Assembly: GCA_002415855.1 (NCBI GenBank)
Contig: DIAS01000026.1
Span: 1-7,068, forward strand
Direction: 5' to 3'
Source of the DNA: Bacteroidales bacterium UBA5072
GTDB lineage: Bacteria; Bacteroidota; Bacteroidia; Bacteroidales; UBA10428
Length of the DNA: 7,068 nucleotides
Under the pieces are notes generated by a model. It was not told where the DNA came from. It searched no databases and saw only the letters and a list, made by a program, of their open reading frames with translations. Position 1 is the first letter of the stretch; each line of letters begins with the position of its first letter. The position numbers and the translations under genes are program-made. This document shows, in pieces, positions 6,961 through 7,068 of the stretch.

Positions 6961-6978
6961 CCACCCCAAACCCATATT

Positions 6979-7040
6979 AATTCTGATTCTAATTCTAATT
7001 CTCACACTCACTCTCACACTCACACTCACACTCACACACT
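6979..7040. repeat. Hexamer microsatellite next to the tRNA gene
   Basis: Nine six-base units ending in CT run in perfect register from 6979 to 7032. Four are (A/G)ATTCT (A, G, A, A at the first base), then five are CACACT, the second of these being CACTCT. The array ends with an eight-base CACACACT at 7033-7040. The unit changes from AATTCT-type to CACACT-type at 7003 without losing phase. The array lies 4 bases before the tRNA 5' end. Frames through it give only low-complexity peptides, so it is non-coding. Confidence 0.9.
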
Positions 7041-7044
7041 AGTC

Positions 7045-7068
7045 CGGGGTGTAGCGCAGTTGGCTAGC
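7045..7068 (+). tRNA. tRNA gene, 5' part only (probably tRNA-Pro)
   Basis: The last 24 bases fit the 5' quarter of a tRNA: acceptor strand CGGGGTG (7045-7051), T8 and A9, D-stem GCGC (7054-7057), then AGTTGGCT with A14 and the G18-G19 pair, A21, and GC opening the other side of the D-stem. C at position 1 is typical of tRNA-Pro (and of initiator tRNA, whose acceptor sequence differs). The anticodon is beyond the window, so the identity is an inference; tRNA-ness itself is well supported. Confidence 0.8.

Noticed and set aside
6979..7040. CRISPR array
   Set aside because: Units are only six bases long without spacers; this is a microsatellite.

Overview
The window looks like chromosomal DNA from a member of the Bacteroidota, probably an uncultured Bacteroidales-like lineage. 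This rests on the style of the proteins (a seven-helix membrane protein ending in an AraC-type domain, a tandem-FtsX permease, a large secreted serine hydrolase), on start sites mostly lacking strong Shine-Dalgarno sequences, and on promoter elements that fit the Bacteroidota consensus TTTG / TAnnTTTG. The species cannot be named from the sequence.

Layout. Positions 2-520 (+) hold the C-terminal 172 residues of a 6-phosphogluconolactonase whose start lies before the window. A 97-base convergent gap with a degenerate heptamer repeat follows. At 618-1730 (-) lies a membrane-bound AraC-type regulator. Its start faces a 147-base divergent intergenic region carrying three to four direct repeats at about 21-base spacing and a near-perfect promoter for the regulator. 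On the other side a three-gene operon (+) begins: an ABC ATPase (1878-2630), an FtsX-family permease (2632-4992) and an exported serine hydrolase with an extra C-terminal domain (4985-6916). The genes are 1 base apart and then overlap by 8 bases. A 128-base gap holds a possible promoter and a hexamer repeat that ends 4 bases before the 5' part of a tRNA gene, probably tRNA-Pro, cut by the window end at 7068.

How the genes may work together. The regulator has seven predicted helices followed by an AraC-type DNA-binding domain, so it could sense something at the membrane and act directly on the repeats between it and the operon. The ATPase and permease would form a MacB/LolCDE/BceAB-like machine that works on a substrate in or at the membrane rather than a classical transport channel. 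The hydrolase would act outside the cytoplasm on a peptide, peptidoglycan or ester substrate. The unit resembles in logic, but not in parts, the two-component-regulated BceRS-BceAB type of antimicrobial-peptide response. The substrate and the signal cannot be read from the sequence. The 6-phosphogluconolactonase and the tRNA are ordinary housekeeping flanks.
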